The position numbers and the translations under genes are program-made. A DNA stretch of 64,000 nucleotides from Nocardioides sp. zg-DK7169. GTDB lineage: Bacteria; Actinomycetota; Actinomycetes; Propionibacteriales; Nocardioidaceae. The notes below the pieces were generated by a model. It searched no databases. It saw nothing but the letters and a program-made list of their open reading frames with translations, and had not been told where the DNA came from. Within the stretch, counting starts at the first letter, position 1; each line of letters begins with the position of its first letter. Positions 46,485 through 54,397 of the stretch are shown one piece after another. The DNA is taken from assembly GCF_013155365.1 (NCBI RefSeq), contig NZ_JABJRA010000007.1, positions 1-64,000 of the forward strand, written 5' to 3'.

Positions 46485-47789
46485 ATGCGACCGCACGTGG
46501 AACTGATCCAGGAAGACGACTACGTCTGGCACGGCGCCGAGCTGCCGGGCGGCGAGGGCCGCGCGAGCGAGCGCCGCCTCTCGGTCGACGAGGAGGACGG
46601 CTCGTCCTCGCTGCGCGTCGACTTCCACACCGAGTGGGGCCGCAGCGCCGGCATCCACCACGCGAACACCGAGTACTACGTCCTCGAGGGCGAGATCGAC
46701 TACGGCGGTCGCAAGATCGGCAAGGGCGGCTACGTCTACGCGCCCAAGGGCGTGCCGGTCGACTACCTCAAGGTCGCCGAGGGCACCAAGCTCCTGCACT
46801 ACCGCGAGTACGGCGACGCCGGCTTCGACGCGGTGGACTCCCTCGCCGGTGCCAAGGCCTGGGACGACGCCCGCGAGGACGTCATCGTCATCGACTCCGA
46901 GGCGATGAAGTGGGACGCCGTCCCCAACCCCGGCCCGATGCCCGGCCTGTACATCAAGTACCTGCACGTGGACCCGGTCACCGGCTTCTACACCCGTCTC
47001 GTCCACGCCCAGGAGGGCTGGTCGGACCACCGCCTCGCGCACCACCCGTGCTACGAGGAGGCCTACACCACCCAGGGCCACATGGAGTACAACTTCGGCA
47101 CCCTGGACCTCGGCACCTACTTCTTCCGCCCGGCGCGGGTGAAGCACGGCCACTTCACGACCATGGAGGGTGGCGCCACCTGGCTGCTGCGCTCGGACGG
47201 TGAGCTGAAGAACTGGTACACCCAGAACGAGTGGGTGCGCTGGGGCGGCGACGGCGTCAACTACACGCCCGAGGGCCTGAACGAGGCGCCGCACGAGCCG
47301 GCCCGCTGGTCCTCCTCGACCCACGACCTCGCCGAGCCGTGGCGCTCGGACGAGGACATGCGTCAGATGACCGCCGCGTGGCAGTTCCAGATCGACCAGG
47401 GCCAGAACAACACCCCGGTCAAGCACCAGGGCCTGGGCGCCGACCCGTCGGTCCTCGCGATCATGAAGGCGATGGACGCGGCCAACCTCCAGGGCGGCCA
47501 CGGTCACGACCACGACCACGAGCACGGCCACGACCACTCGCACGACGACGAGCACGGTCACGACCACGAGCACAGCCACGACGAGACCCCGGCGCGCGAG
47601 ACCATCAACCTCGACTGGGGCTGGAGCGGCCGCGACGTCGAGCACCCCGACGAGCGCACCGGCAAGTTCGCGCACAACTGGGGCACGCGCGTCGACTGGA
47701 AGGACGGGGACCCCATCCCCGCCCCGATCATCTCCTCGCTGCCGGTCCGCAGCCGCTCGCGCGGCCGCTGGGACGGCGACGGCATGTGA
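46485..47789 (+). CDS. Bicupin with a histidine-rich metal-binding insert
   Basis: 434 aa. Cupin 1: SAGIHHANTEYYVLEGEIDYGGRKIGKGGYVYAPKGVPV (HH-x3-E type metal site). Cupin 2: LAHHPCYEEAYTTQGHMEYNFGTLDLGTYFFRPARVKHGHF. After residue ~335 comes a stretch with 13 His in 27 residues (339-365), alternating with Asp, Glu and Gly, then a conserved-looking tail. It resembles ChrR/DUF4437-type bicupins. A metal-dependent dioxygenase or isomerase role is plausible, with the insert storing Fe, Ni, Zn or Cu. The RBS is GAGAGAAGAGG. Two strong hairpins follow the stop. Confidence 0.82.
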   Translation: MRPHVELIQEDDYVWHGAELPGGEGRASERRLSVDEEDGSSSLRVDFHTEWGRSAGIHHANTEYYVLEGEIDYGGRKIGKGGYVYAPKGVPVDYLKVAEGTKLLHYREYGDAGFDAVDSLAGAKAWDDAREDVIVIDSEAMKWDAVPNPGPMPGLYIKYLHVDPVTGFYTRLVHAQEGWSDHRLAHHPCYEEAYTTQGHMEYNFGTLDLGTYFFRPARVKHGHFTTMEGGATWLLRSDGELKNWYTQNEWVRWGGDGVNYTPEGLNEAPHEPARWSSSTHDLAEPWRSDEDMRQMTAAWQFQIDQGQNNTPVKHQGLGADPSVLAIMKAMDAANLQGGHGHDHDHEHGHDHSHDDEHGHDHEHSHDETPARETINLDWGWSGRDVEHPDERTGKFAHNWGTRVDWKDGDPIPAPIISSLPVRSRSRGRWDGDGM

Positions 47790-47795
47790 TCACCC

Positions 47796-47829
47796 GGTGC
47801 GCCCCACGTCGTACGGCGTGGGGCGCACC
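47796..47829 (+). terminator. Terminator hairpin 1 after the bicupin gene
   Basis: GGTGCGCCCCACG pairs perfectly with CGTGGGGCGCACC (13 bp, 8-base loop), starting 7 bases after the stop. Confidence 0.85.
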
Positions 47830-47833
47830 ACCT

Positions 47834-47863
47834 CTCAGCGGCCGGGCCCGCCCGGCCGCTGAG
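47834..47863 (+). terminator. Terminator hairpin 2 after the bicupin gene
   Basis: CTCAGCGGCCGGG pairs perfectly with CCCGGCCGCTGAG (13 bp, 4-base loop), only 4 bases after the first hairpin. Together they form a tandem terminator or attenuator 51 bases before the next gene. Confidence 0.8.
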
Positions 47864-47914
47864 CCCCGTCCGATTCCGCCTCCACAGCGAGGCGCCCCCG
47901 AGGAGTGAAGAGCG

Positions 47915-49345
47915 ATCAGCACTGAGACCAGCTACGACGTCGTCGTCGTGGGAGCCGGCACCGCCGGGATCCCGTGTGCCATCCACGCCGCCCAGGGCGG
48001 CGCCCGGGTGCTGCTCGTCGACAAGGAGTCCAAGGTCGGCGGCACGCTCTTCATCACCGGTGGCCACATGGCGGCCGGCGGCACCAAGCGGCAGGCCGAG
48101 AAGGGCATCGTGGACTCGCCCGAGGCCCACCTCGCCGACGTCCGCGAGATCAGCGCCGGCACCGCGCGCGACGACCTGATCACGATCGTCGCCGACCACG
48201 CCCCGCAGACCCTCGACTGGCTCCACGAGCGCGACTTCCCCTGGGCGCCGGAGACCCCGCGGATCGTCTACGGCCACGAGCCCTACAGCGTCGCGCGCAC
48301 GGCGTACGGCAAGGACGAGGGCCTCTCGATCCTCGAGGTGCTGCGCGCCGAGCTCGACCGCACCGTCGCCGAGCACGACCTCACCGTGTGGACCCAGGCG
48401 CCGGTCATCGAGCTGCGCCAGGACGCCGAGGGTCGGGTCATCGGCGTCTCGGTCCTGCGCGGCAGCGACGAGGTCGAGATCGACGCCGGGGCCGTGGTCC
48501 TGGCGACCGGCGGCTACGGCGCCGACGCCGAGCTGTTCCTCGAGCTCGAGGGCGCGCCGCTGGTCTCGGCGGCCGCGAAGACCTCCACCGGCGACGGCAT
48601 CCACCTCGGCATGTCGGTCGGCGCCCGCCTCCAGGGGGAGGGCACCTACCTGCCGACCTTCGGCGGCCTGCCCGACCCGCAGGCCCCGAACCGCGCCAAC
48701 TGGAACGACCGGCAGCGGCTGACCAGCGAGCGCCCGCCGCGCGAGATCTACGTGGACGTCCACGGCAGGCGCTGGGTCGCCGAGGACGAGGAGTCCATCG
48801 ACCAGAAGGAGCGGGCGCTGGCCACCATCACCGACCAGACCTTCTGGACGGTGTTCGACGACGCGGCGCTGAGCCTGTCCACCGGCACCCTCAACGAGAT
48901 GGTGGTCGGCAAGGACCCCGACGCGGTCCGCGCGATGGTCAACAACCGCCCCGGCCTGCACTCGGCGCCCACGCTCGCGGAGGTCGCCCGGCTGGCCGGG
49001 ATCGACCCGGACGGCCTGGAGGCGACGGTCGCGGCGTACAACGACGCGGTGGTGAACGGCGTGGACCCGGAGTTCGGCCGCACCTACCTGCCCGCGCCGA
49101 TCGCCGAGGGCCCGTTCTACGCGATCCGCAACCACGCGATCACGCTGGTGACCTTCCAGGGCCTCGACATCGACGCGGACTTCGCGGTCCGCGACGAGGC
49201 AGGCGAGACGATCCCCGGCCTCTACGCCATCGGCGAGGTCATCGGCGCCGGCGCCACCTGCGGCAACAGCTTCTGCGGCGGCATGCTGGTCACGCCCGCG
49301 CTGACCTTCGGGCGGCTGCTCGGCACCCGCCTCGCGGCCGGCTGA
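47915..49345 (+). CDS. FAD-dependent oxidoreductase (FAD_binding_2), apparent ATC start
   Basis: 476 aa if translation begins at ATC 47915. The Rossmann strand and motif read ISTETSYDVVVVGAGTAGIP, with GAGTAG at residues 13-18. The C-terminus GLYAIGEVIGAGATCGNSFCGGMLVTPALTFGRLLG is typical of the family. No ATG, GTG or TTG lies between the upstream in-frame stop (47906) and GTG 47948, and starting at GTG would remove the first beta-strand of the FAD fold. GAGGAG (47900) is well placed for 47915. The substrate is unknown. It is a likely partner of the cupin gene that follows. Confidence 0.85.
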   Translation: MSTETSYDVVVVGAGTAGIPCAIHAAQGGARVLLVDKESKVGGTLFITGGHMAAGGTKRQAEKGIVDSPEAHLADVREISAGTARDDLITIVADHAPQTLDWLHERDFPWAPETPRIVYGHEPYSVARTAYGKDEGLSILEVLRAELDRTVAEHDLTVWTQAPVIELRQDAEGRVIGVSVLRGSDEVEIDAGAVVLATGGYGADAELFLELEGAPLVSAAAKTSTGDGIHLGMSVGARLQGEGTYLPTFGGLPDPQAPNRANWNDRQRLTSERPPREIYVDVHGRRWVAEDEESIDQKERALATITDQTFWTVFDDAALSLSTGTLNEMVVGKDPDAVRAMVNNRPGLHSAPTLAEVARLAGIDPDGLEATVAAYNDAVVNGVDPEFGRTYLPAPIAEGPFYAIRNHAITLVTFQGLDIDADFAVRDEAGETIPGLYAIGEVIGAGATCGNSFCGGMLVTPALTFGRLLGTRLAAG

Positions 49346-49359
49346 GCGGTCCCGACCCG

Positions 49360-49956
49360 GTGCCCGCGGCCGACGACGCGCCCGTGCTGCAGTCCCTCGA
49401 CGTCCCCGACAGCAGCTGGCTCGACCTGACCATCCCGGGCTCTCAGCCCGAGGTCAGGTTGTGCCGGCTGCATGCCGACCCCGTCTCGAAGGCAAGCGTC
49501 TCGCTGGTCCGGTTCCCGCCCGGATGGCGCCGCCCCGGCTCGGGGCACTACCTGCCGGCCGAGGAGTTCGTGGTGCTCGAGGGCTCGATCGACGTGGTCG
49601 GGACCCATCAGCCGGGCGACTACGTCTACCTGCCGCCCCGCACCGTGCGCGCCGACACGCGCTCGGACGGCGGCGCCCTGGTGATCGCCTGGTTCTCCGG
49701 CGTGCCCGCGTGGGTCGACGGCGAGCCGGCGGTGCCCGCCGCGCAGGACCCGGTCGCGCTGGACGCCCGCGGCGTCCTGCGCGCCGATGCGCCCGAGGTG
49801 CCGGGGGAGTACGCCGTGCTGGCCGACGGGCTGAGCGCCCCGCTGCAGCACGACGCCGACGTCCTCGACCTCGAGGCGCGTCTGTGGGGCTGGCTGCCGG
49901 CCGGCACCCCGCCGCCCGTCGGCCGCGCGCCGCTGCACGTGCGCGTCTGGGGCTGA
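49360..49956 (+). CDS. Cupin-domain protein
   Basis: 198 aa. A single cupin barrel is visible from VSLVRFPPGWRRPGSGHYLPAEEFVVLEGSIDVVGTHQPGDYVYLPPRTVRADTRSDGGALVIAWFSG. The H and EE positions fit a cupin metal site, followed by a C-terminal helical part ending in WGWLPAGTPPPVGRAPLHVRVWG. It could be a dioxygenase, decarboxylase or sugar-type isomerase. GTG 49360 gives the N-terminus, 14 bases after the flavoprotein stop. The 233 bases after it (49957-50189) contain one operator copy and no gene. Confidence 0.78.
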   Translation: MPAADDAPVLQSLDVPDSSWLDLTIPGSQPEVRLCRLHADPVSKASVSLVRFPPGWRRPGSGHYLPAEEFVVLEGSIDVVGTHQPGDYVYLPPRTVRADTRSDGGALVIAWFSGVPAWVDGEPAVPAAQDPVALDARGVLRADAPEVPGEYAVLADGLSAPLQHDADVLDLEARLWGWLPAGTPPPVGRAPLHVRVWG

Positions 49957-50058
49957 GCACCCTGCTTCTCGGGGTGCGCCCAATTACCTGACATATCGGC
50001 CGCCCCTTCCCAAGGCGGCGTCGCGGGTGGAGGATTCCCTTCACCGAATCGGGAAGAC

Positions 50059-50075
50059 GTTTCGCACAGCGGAAT
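50059..50075 (+). promoter_or_regulatory. Shared 17-bp operator, copy d
   Basis: GTTTCGCACAGCGGAAT has near-palindromic arms TTTCGC-ACA-GCGGAA. It lies 115 bases upstream of the ABC importer ATPase gene. It closely matches copies at 38591 (14/17) and 39812. Confidence 0.6.
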
Positions 50076-50189
50076 GAATCGATGACCCGGCGACGGTGCC
50101 GCGGTCGTCGCGCAGCGGAGCGTCCGTCCCCGATCCGGCGGTCCTCCCCCCAGGTGCGCCCTCACGCACCGACCCGCGAAAGGCCGACT

Positions 50190-50993
50190 GTGACTGCGAT
50201 CTGCATCGACCACGTCTCCAAGAGGTACGGCCCGCCCGGGGCGCCCCTGATCCTCGGCGACATCGAGCTCGAGATCCCCGAGGGGCAGTTCGTCGCCCTT
50301 CTGGGTTCCTCGGGATGCGGCAAGACCACGCTGCTGCGCATCGTCGGCGGCCTCGAGACCGCGACGTCGGGCCGCGTGGAGGTGGCCGGGCGCGACCTCG
50401 GCACCACCGCCGCCTCGCGGCGCCGGGCGCTGGGCGACGTCGGCTTCGTCTTCCAGGAGCACAACCTGCTGCCGTGGCGCTCGGCGCTCGCCAACGTGCT
50501 GCTCCCGCTGGAGAACCGCAAGGTGCCGCGGTCGGAGCGCCGGGCGATCGCCGAAGCGATGCTGGAGGTCGTCGGCCTCTCCGCCGCCAGCGCCAAGCTG
50601 CCGCACCAGCTCAGCGGCGGGATGCGCCAGCGGGTCGCGATCGCCCGGGCGCTGTCCTACGACCCCTCCGTGCTGCTCATGGACGAGCCGTTCGGCGCCC
50701 TCGACGCGCAGACGCGGGACAACCTCAACCTCGAGCTCCAGCGGATCTGGCTGGAGAAGCAGAAGACGGTGGTCTTCGTGACCCACTCGATCCAGGAGGC
50801 GGTCTTCCTCGCCGACCGCGTGGTGGTGATGCAGGCCGGCCCGGGCCGGATCGTGGCGGACGTGCCGATCGAGCTCGAGCGGCCCCGCGGCATCGACGTG
50901 CTGGCCACCCCGGAGTTCGCCCGCTACACCGGCGTGCTGCGCGAGGCGCTGACCCACCAGGCGGCCACCGACGAGCGCGGGAGCGCGGCATGA
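50190..50993 (+). CDS. ABC importer ATPase (SsuB/TauB/NitT family)
   Basis: 267 aa. Walker A LLGSSGCGKTTLLR, Q-loop FVFQEHNLLPWRSALANV, signature LSGGMRQRVAIARAL, Walker B LLMDEPFGALDAQTR and H-loop FVTHSIQEAVFLADRV are the standard nitrate/taurine/sulfonate-type set. GTG 50190 (VTAICIDHVSKRYG) follows GCGAAAGG. It powers uptake with the next two genes, is coupled to the permease by an ATGA overlap, and is controlled from the operator at 50059. Confidence 0.94.
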   Translation: MTAICIDHVSKRYGPPGAPLILGDIELEIPEGQFVALLGSSGCGKTTLLRIVGGLETATSGRVEVAGRDLGTTAASRRRALGDVGFVFQEHNLLPWRSALANVLLPLENRKVPRSERRAIAEAMLEVVGLSAASAKLPHQLSGGMRQRVAIARALSYDPSVLLMDEPFGALDAQTRDNLNLELQRIWLEKQKTVVFVTHSIQEAVFLADRVVVMQAGPGRIVADVPIELERPRGIDVLATPEFARYTGVLREALTHQAATDERGSAA

Positions 50994-51790
50994 GCGCGCG
51001 GAGTCTCCTCGACCGGTACCTGGTGCTGGTGACCACGCCGCTGCTGGCGCTCGCGCTCATCGGCGGGTGGCAGCTCTACGTCGAGCTGAGCGACGTCTCG
51101 CCGTTCATCGTCCCGCCGCCGGGGGACGTGTGGACCGCCCTGCGCAGCCAGGTGAGCGACCCCTACATCTGGAAGGTGCACGTCTGGACGACCTTCGTCG
51201 AGACGGTGCTGGGCCTGCTGATCGGTGCCGTCATCGGCGTCGGCGCGGGCTTCGCCATCGGCAAGTCCCGGATCCTCAACCTCGTGCTCAAGCCGTTCCT
51301 GGTCCTGCTCCAGGTGACGCCGAAGGTCGCGCTCGCGCCGCTGTTCGTGCTCTGGTTCGGCTTCGGCGAGGAGTCCAAGATCGCCCTCGCCGCGCTCGTC
51401 TGCTTCTTCCCGCTGATGGTCAACACGGCGTTCGGCATCCAGTCCCTGCCCCAGGGGCACACCGACATGGCCAGCTCGATCGGCGCCGGGCGCGTCTTCC
51501 GGTTCCTGCGCGTCGAGGTCCCGCACACGATGGCCTTCATCCTGGCCGGCCTCGAGCAGGCGATCGTGCTGGCCACGATCGGCGCGATCGTCGGGGAGTA
51601 CCTCGGCGGCGACAAGGGCTTGGGCCGCTACGCGCTGAACCTGCAGAACAACCTGCAGATCGACCTGCTCTTCGGCGCCATCGTGCTGATGGCCCTCTAC
51701 GGCCTGGTGCTCTACCTGGCCGTGACCTCCCTCAAGCGGTTCCTCATCCCGTGGCACGAGTCCGTCCGGCTCACCCGGCCCGCCCCCTGA
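50990..51790 (+). CDS. ABC importer permease (SsuC/TauC family)
   Basis: 266 aa with about six TM helices. FIVPPPGDVWTAL at residues 38-50 is the hallmark after TM1. The EAA-type loop appears as DMASSIGAGRVFRFLRVEVPHTMAFILAGLEQAI. It forms the channel for the NMT1/THI5-like binding protein encoded downstream. ATG 50990 overlaps the ATPase stop. The binding protein gene follows after 35 bases. Confidence 0.93.
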   Translation: MSARSLLDRYLVLVTTPLLALALIGGWQLYVELSDVSPFIVPPPGDVWTALRSQVSDPYIWKVHVWTTFVETVLGLLIGAVIGVGAGFAIGKSRILNLVLKPFLVLLQVTPKVALAPLFVLWFGFGEESKIALAALVCFFPLMVNTAFGIQSLPQGHTDMASSIGAGRVFRFLRVEVPHTMAFILAGLEQAIVLATIGAIVGEYLGGDKGLGRYALNLQNNLQIDLLFGAIVLMALYGLVLYLAVTSLKRFLIPWHESVRLTRPAP

Positions 51791-51825
51791 TCACCCACTG
51801 ATCCCCCCTGAGCACAGGAGAATCC

Positions 51826-52878
51826 ATGCACCAGAACGGACTGAGCCGGCGCAGCGTCCTCTCATGGGCGGCCGGCCTCGGGGTCGCGATCCCGACCGCC
51901 TCGCTGCTGAGCGCCTGCGGCGGTGACGGCGGTGGCAGCGGCAGCGGCGGGGGTGGGACCCGGCGCACCTACCAGACGGCGCTGGGCTACAACGTCGGCA
52001 ACTGCCCGGAGATGGTGGCCCGCGAGGCCGGCTTCTTCAAGGACCTCGGCCTCGACGTCGACGTCATCTCCTCGACCGGCACGCCGCAGGCGATGTCCGG
52101 GCTGATCGCCGGCTCCACGGCCTACACCCGCTTCCAGTCGATCAGCGCGCTGATCACGATCGCCAACGAGGACGCGCCGTTCGTCGCCATCGGGATGCCG
52201 GTGCAGCGCACGGCCTTCGAGCTGCAGTCGATGGCGGAGTCCCCGGTCGCCGGCATCGCCGAACTGGAGGGCCGCGCCGTCGGCGTCGTCTCGGCCGGTG
52301 GCACCACCGACCAGCTGATCGACCTGATGGCCGTGCAGGCCGGCATCGACCCCGGCTCCATCGAGCGCAAGGTCACCGGGCTGGGCACCGCCGCCTACCA
52401 GTTCGCCAAGAAGGGCGACGTGGCCGCGTGGATCGGCAGCGCGGCCGAGCGTGAGGCGCTCGAGGAGGCCGGCAGCGGCGTCCACGCCTGGAACTTCGAC
52501 GACGTGATGCCGGTGCCCGCCGACACCTACCTCACCACCCGCGACGAGCTCGACAAGCACCGCGACGTCGTGGTCAAGGTGCTGGCCGGGTTCTACCAGG
52601 CCCTGGAGTTCGTCTGCGAGGAGTCCAACGACGCCCAGACCATCGAGTGGATCCGCAAGTACAACCGCGAGATCACCCCCGAGGACGCCCAGGAGCAGCT
52701 CGACCTGGTGCGCCCGCTCTACCTGGCCCGCGGCGAGGACCAGCTGATGGCACTGCACCCGCAGGAGTGGGAGCAGATGCAGGAGGCCCTGCTCGGCGCC
52801 AAGCTGATCGGCAAGAGCACCGACCTGTCCAAGGTCGTCCACCCCGACCTCCTCGCCGAGGCGAAGGCCCTGCTGTGA
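51826..52878 (+). CDS. ABC importer substrate-binding protein (NMT1/THI5-like), Tat lipoprotein
   Basis: 350 aa. The N-terminus combines a twin-arginine motif (SRRSVLSW) with a lipobox (LLSAC), so it is likely a Tat-exported lipoprotein. A Gly/Ser linker precedes the NMT1/SsuA fold (YNVGNCPEMVAREAGFFKDLGLDVDVISS...). Ligands of this family are usually small anions, sulfonates, pyrimidines or aromatic acids. The cluster context suggests the pathway substrate. The RBS is CAGGAG. The next gene starts in its stop codon (GTGA). Confidence 0.93.
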   Translation: MHQNGLSRRSVLSWAAGLGVAIPTASLLSACGGDGGGSGSGGGGTRRTYQTALGYNVGNCPEMVAREAGFFKDLGLDVDVISSTGTPQAMSGLIAGSTAYTRFQSISALITIANEDAPFVAIGMPVQRTAFELQSMAESPVAGIAELEGRAVGVVSAGGTTDQLIDLMAVQAGIDPGSIERKVTGLGTAAYQFAKKGDVAAWIGSAAEREALEEAGSGVHAWNFDDVMPVPADTYLTTRDELDKHRDVVVKVLAGFYQALEFVCEESNDAQTIEWIRKYNREITPEDAQEQLDLVRPLYLARGEDQLMALHPQEWEQMQEALLGAKLIGKSTDLSKVVHPDLLAEAKALL

Positions 52879-53900
52879 GCGCCCCTCGCTTCCGCGCCCT
52901 GGCCCTCCAGACGGCCTGCCACGCGATCAACGAGTGCCCCGACACCGCGTCGGCGCGCTCCGCGATGCTGGCCGCCGTCGACCGCATCCACGGCGAGGTG
53001 CTCGCCTCCCGGGCCAGTGTCGGGCAGGACCTGCGCCTGGTCGTCCTGCCCGAGTACGTGCTCAGCGGACCGCCGGCGGGGGAGGCACTGCCGGTGTGGG
53101 CCGAGCGCGCCGCGCTCGACCCGGACGGCCCGGAGTACCAGCGCCTCGCCGCGATCGCCCAGGACGCCGGGGTGTTCCTCGCGGTCAACAACTACGAGAC
53201 CGACGAGCACTTCCCGGGCGTGTACTTCCAGGCCTGCGTGATCTTCGGCCCGACCGGGGAGCTGCTGCTGCGCTACCGCCGCCTCAACTCGATGTGGGCG
53301 GTCACCCCGCACGACGTGCTGGACCGCTACCTGGAGATCTACGGCGAGGACGCGCTGTTCCCGGTCGCCGACACCGAGATCGGCCGGCTCGCGCCGATCG
53401 CCTCGGAGGAGATCCTCTACCCCGAGATCGCCCGCTGCTTCGCGGTGCGGGGCGCCGAGATCTTCGTGCACAGCTCCTCGGAGGTGGCCAGCGGGCTGCA
53501 GTCGCCCAAGAACGTCGCGAAGCTGGCGCGCGCCCTCGAGAACAGCGCGTACGTCGTGTCCGCCAACACCGCCGGCCTCTACGGCACGGCGCTGCCCCCG
53601 CAGTCCGGCGACGGCAGCAGCAAGATCGTCGACCACCGCGGGCTGGTGCTGGCCGAGGCGGTGCAGGGGCCCTCGATGGCCGCGAACGCCGAGCTCGACC
53701 TCGCCTCGCTGCGGGCCTTCCGCCGCCGGGTGGCGATGGAGAACGTCCTGGCGCGCCAGCGCTTCGAGCTCTACGCCCCGACGTACGCCGGGACCATCGT
53801 GCACCCGGCGAACACCGTCGAGGGCGTGCCGGACCGGGCGCACTTCCGCAGCACCCAGGAGAGCGTCATCCGCGGCCTCGAGGCCCGCGGCATCATCTGA
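52875..53900 (+). CDS. Nitrilase-superfamily protein with substituted catalytic triad
   Basis: 341 aa, full-length carbon-nitrogen hydrolase fold. The Glu is present in VVLPEYVLSG (E60). The loop that should carry the catalytic Lys reads LLRYRRLNSMW, giving R136. The nucleophile strand reads GRLAPIASEEILYPE, giving S177 where Cys is expected. Unless Ser acts as nucleophile, it may bind rather than hydrolyse its ligand. It overlaps the binding-protein gene (GTGA), implying a role tied to the imported compound. Confidence 0.85.
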   Translation: MSAPRFRALALQTACHAINECPDTASARSAMLAAVDRIHGEVLASRASVGQDLRLVVLPEYVLSGPPAGEALPVWAERAALDPDGPEYQRLAAIAQDAGVFLAVNNYETDEHFPGVYFQACVIFGPTGELLLRYRRLNSMWAVTPHDVLDRYLEIYGEDALFPVADTEIGRLAPIASEEILYPEIARCFAVRGAEIFVHSSSEVASGLQSPKNVAKLARALENSAYVVSANTAGLYGTALPPQSGDGSSKIVDHRGLVLAEAVQGPSMAANAELDLASLRAFRRRVAMENVLARQRFELYAPTYAGTIVHPANTVEGVPDRAHFRSTQESVIRGLEARGII

Positions 53901-53921
53901 GCCAGTCGAGGAGACCGCGAC

Positions 53922-54392
53922 ATGAGCACCACGATCAACGACATCCTGCGCGAGAAGGTCGCCGGCGTGTGGGCGGGCACCTACACGGTGCTGCGCCCCG
54001 ACGGCACCCTGGTCGAGCGCTTCGACAGCCGCCAGGAGGGCCGCATGACGGGCACCACCTGGACCGAGCGGGTGACCTACCTGCGTGCCGGCCAGGAGCC
54101 CTACGAGCACTACTACCACGCGACCGTCGACGGCGACTCGGTCCACTTCCACAACTCCGACATGTGGGGTGAGACCAGTCGGATCGGTGCGGAGGCGGTG
54201 ATCTTCTCCTTCGGGTGGAAGGACCGGCCCGACGAGCGGATCATCGAGGTCACCCGGCCCGACGGGGACTACCGCACCCGGGTCTGGCAGCACTTCGAGA
54301 ACGGCGAGCTGAGCAAGCTCACCATCATCGAGGAGCGCCGGGTGCCGGGCGCCGAGGCGGTCCGCTGGGACCCCGAGCAGAACCCGGTCTGA
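53922..54392 (+). CDS. Unrecognised 156-aa protein, probably calycin/lipocalin-like
   Basis: 156 aa, soluble, no signal peptide. Alternating strands such as VWAGTYTVLRPDGTLVERFDSRQEGRMTGTTWTERVTYL, HYYHATVDGDSVHFHNSDMWGE, AEAVIFSFGWKD and YRTRVWQHFENGELSKLTIIEERR suggest an eight-stranded beta-barrel with a W/H-lined pocket. I do not recognise a named family. It has a clear AGGAG RBS and lies between the nitrilase-like and SDR genes, so it may bind the pathway substrate. Confidence 0.72.
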   Translation: MSTTINDILREKVAGVWAGTYTVLRPDGTLVERFDSRQEGRMTGTTWTERVTYLRAGQEPYEHYYHATVDGDSVHFHNSDMWGETSRIGAEAVIFSFGWKDRPDERIIEVTRPDGDYRTRVWQHFENGELSKLTIIEERRVPGAEAVRWDPEQNPV

Positions 54393-54397
54393 GCCCG

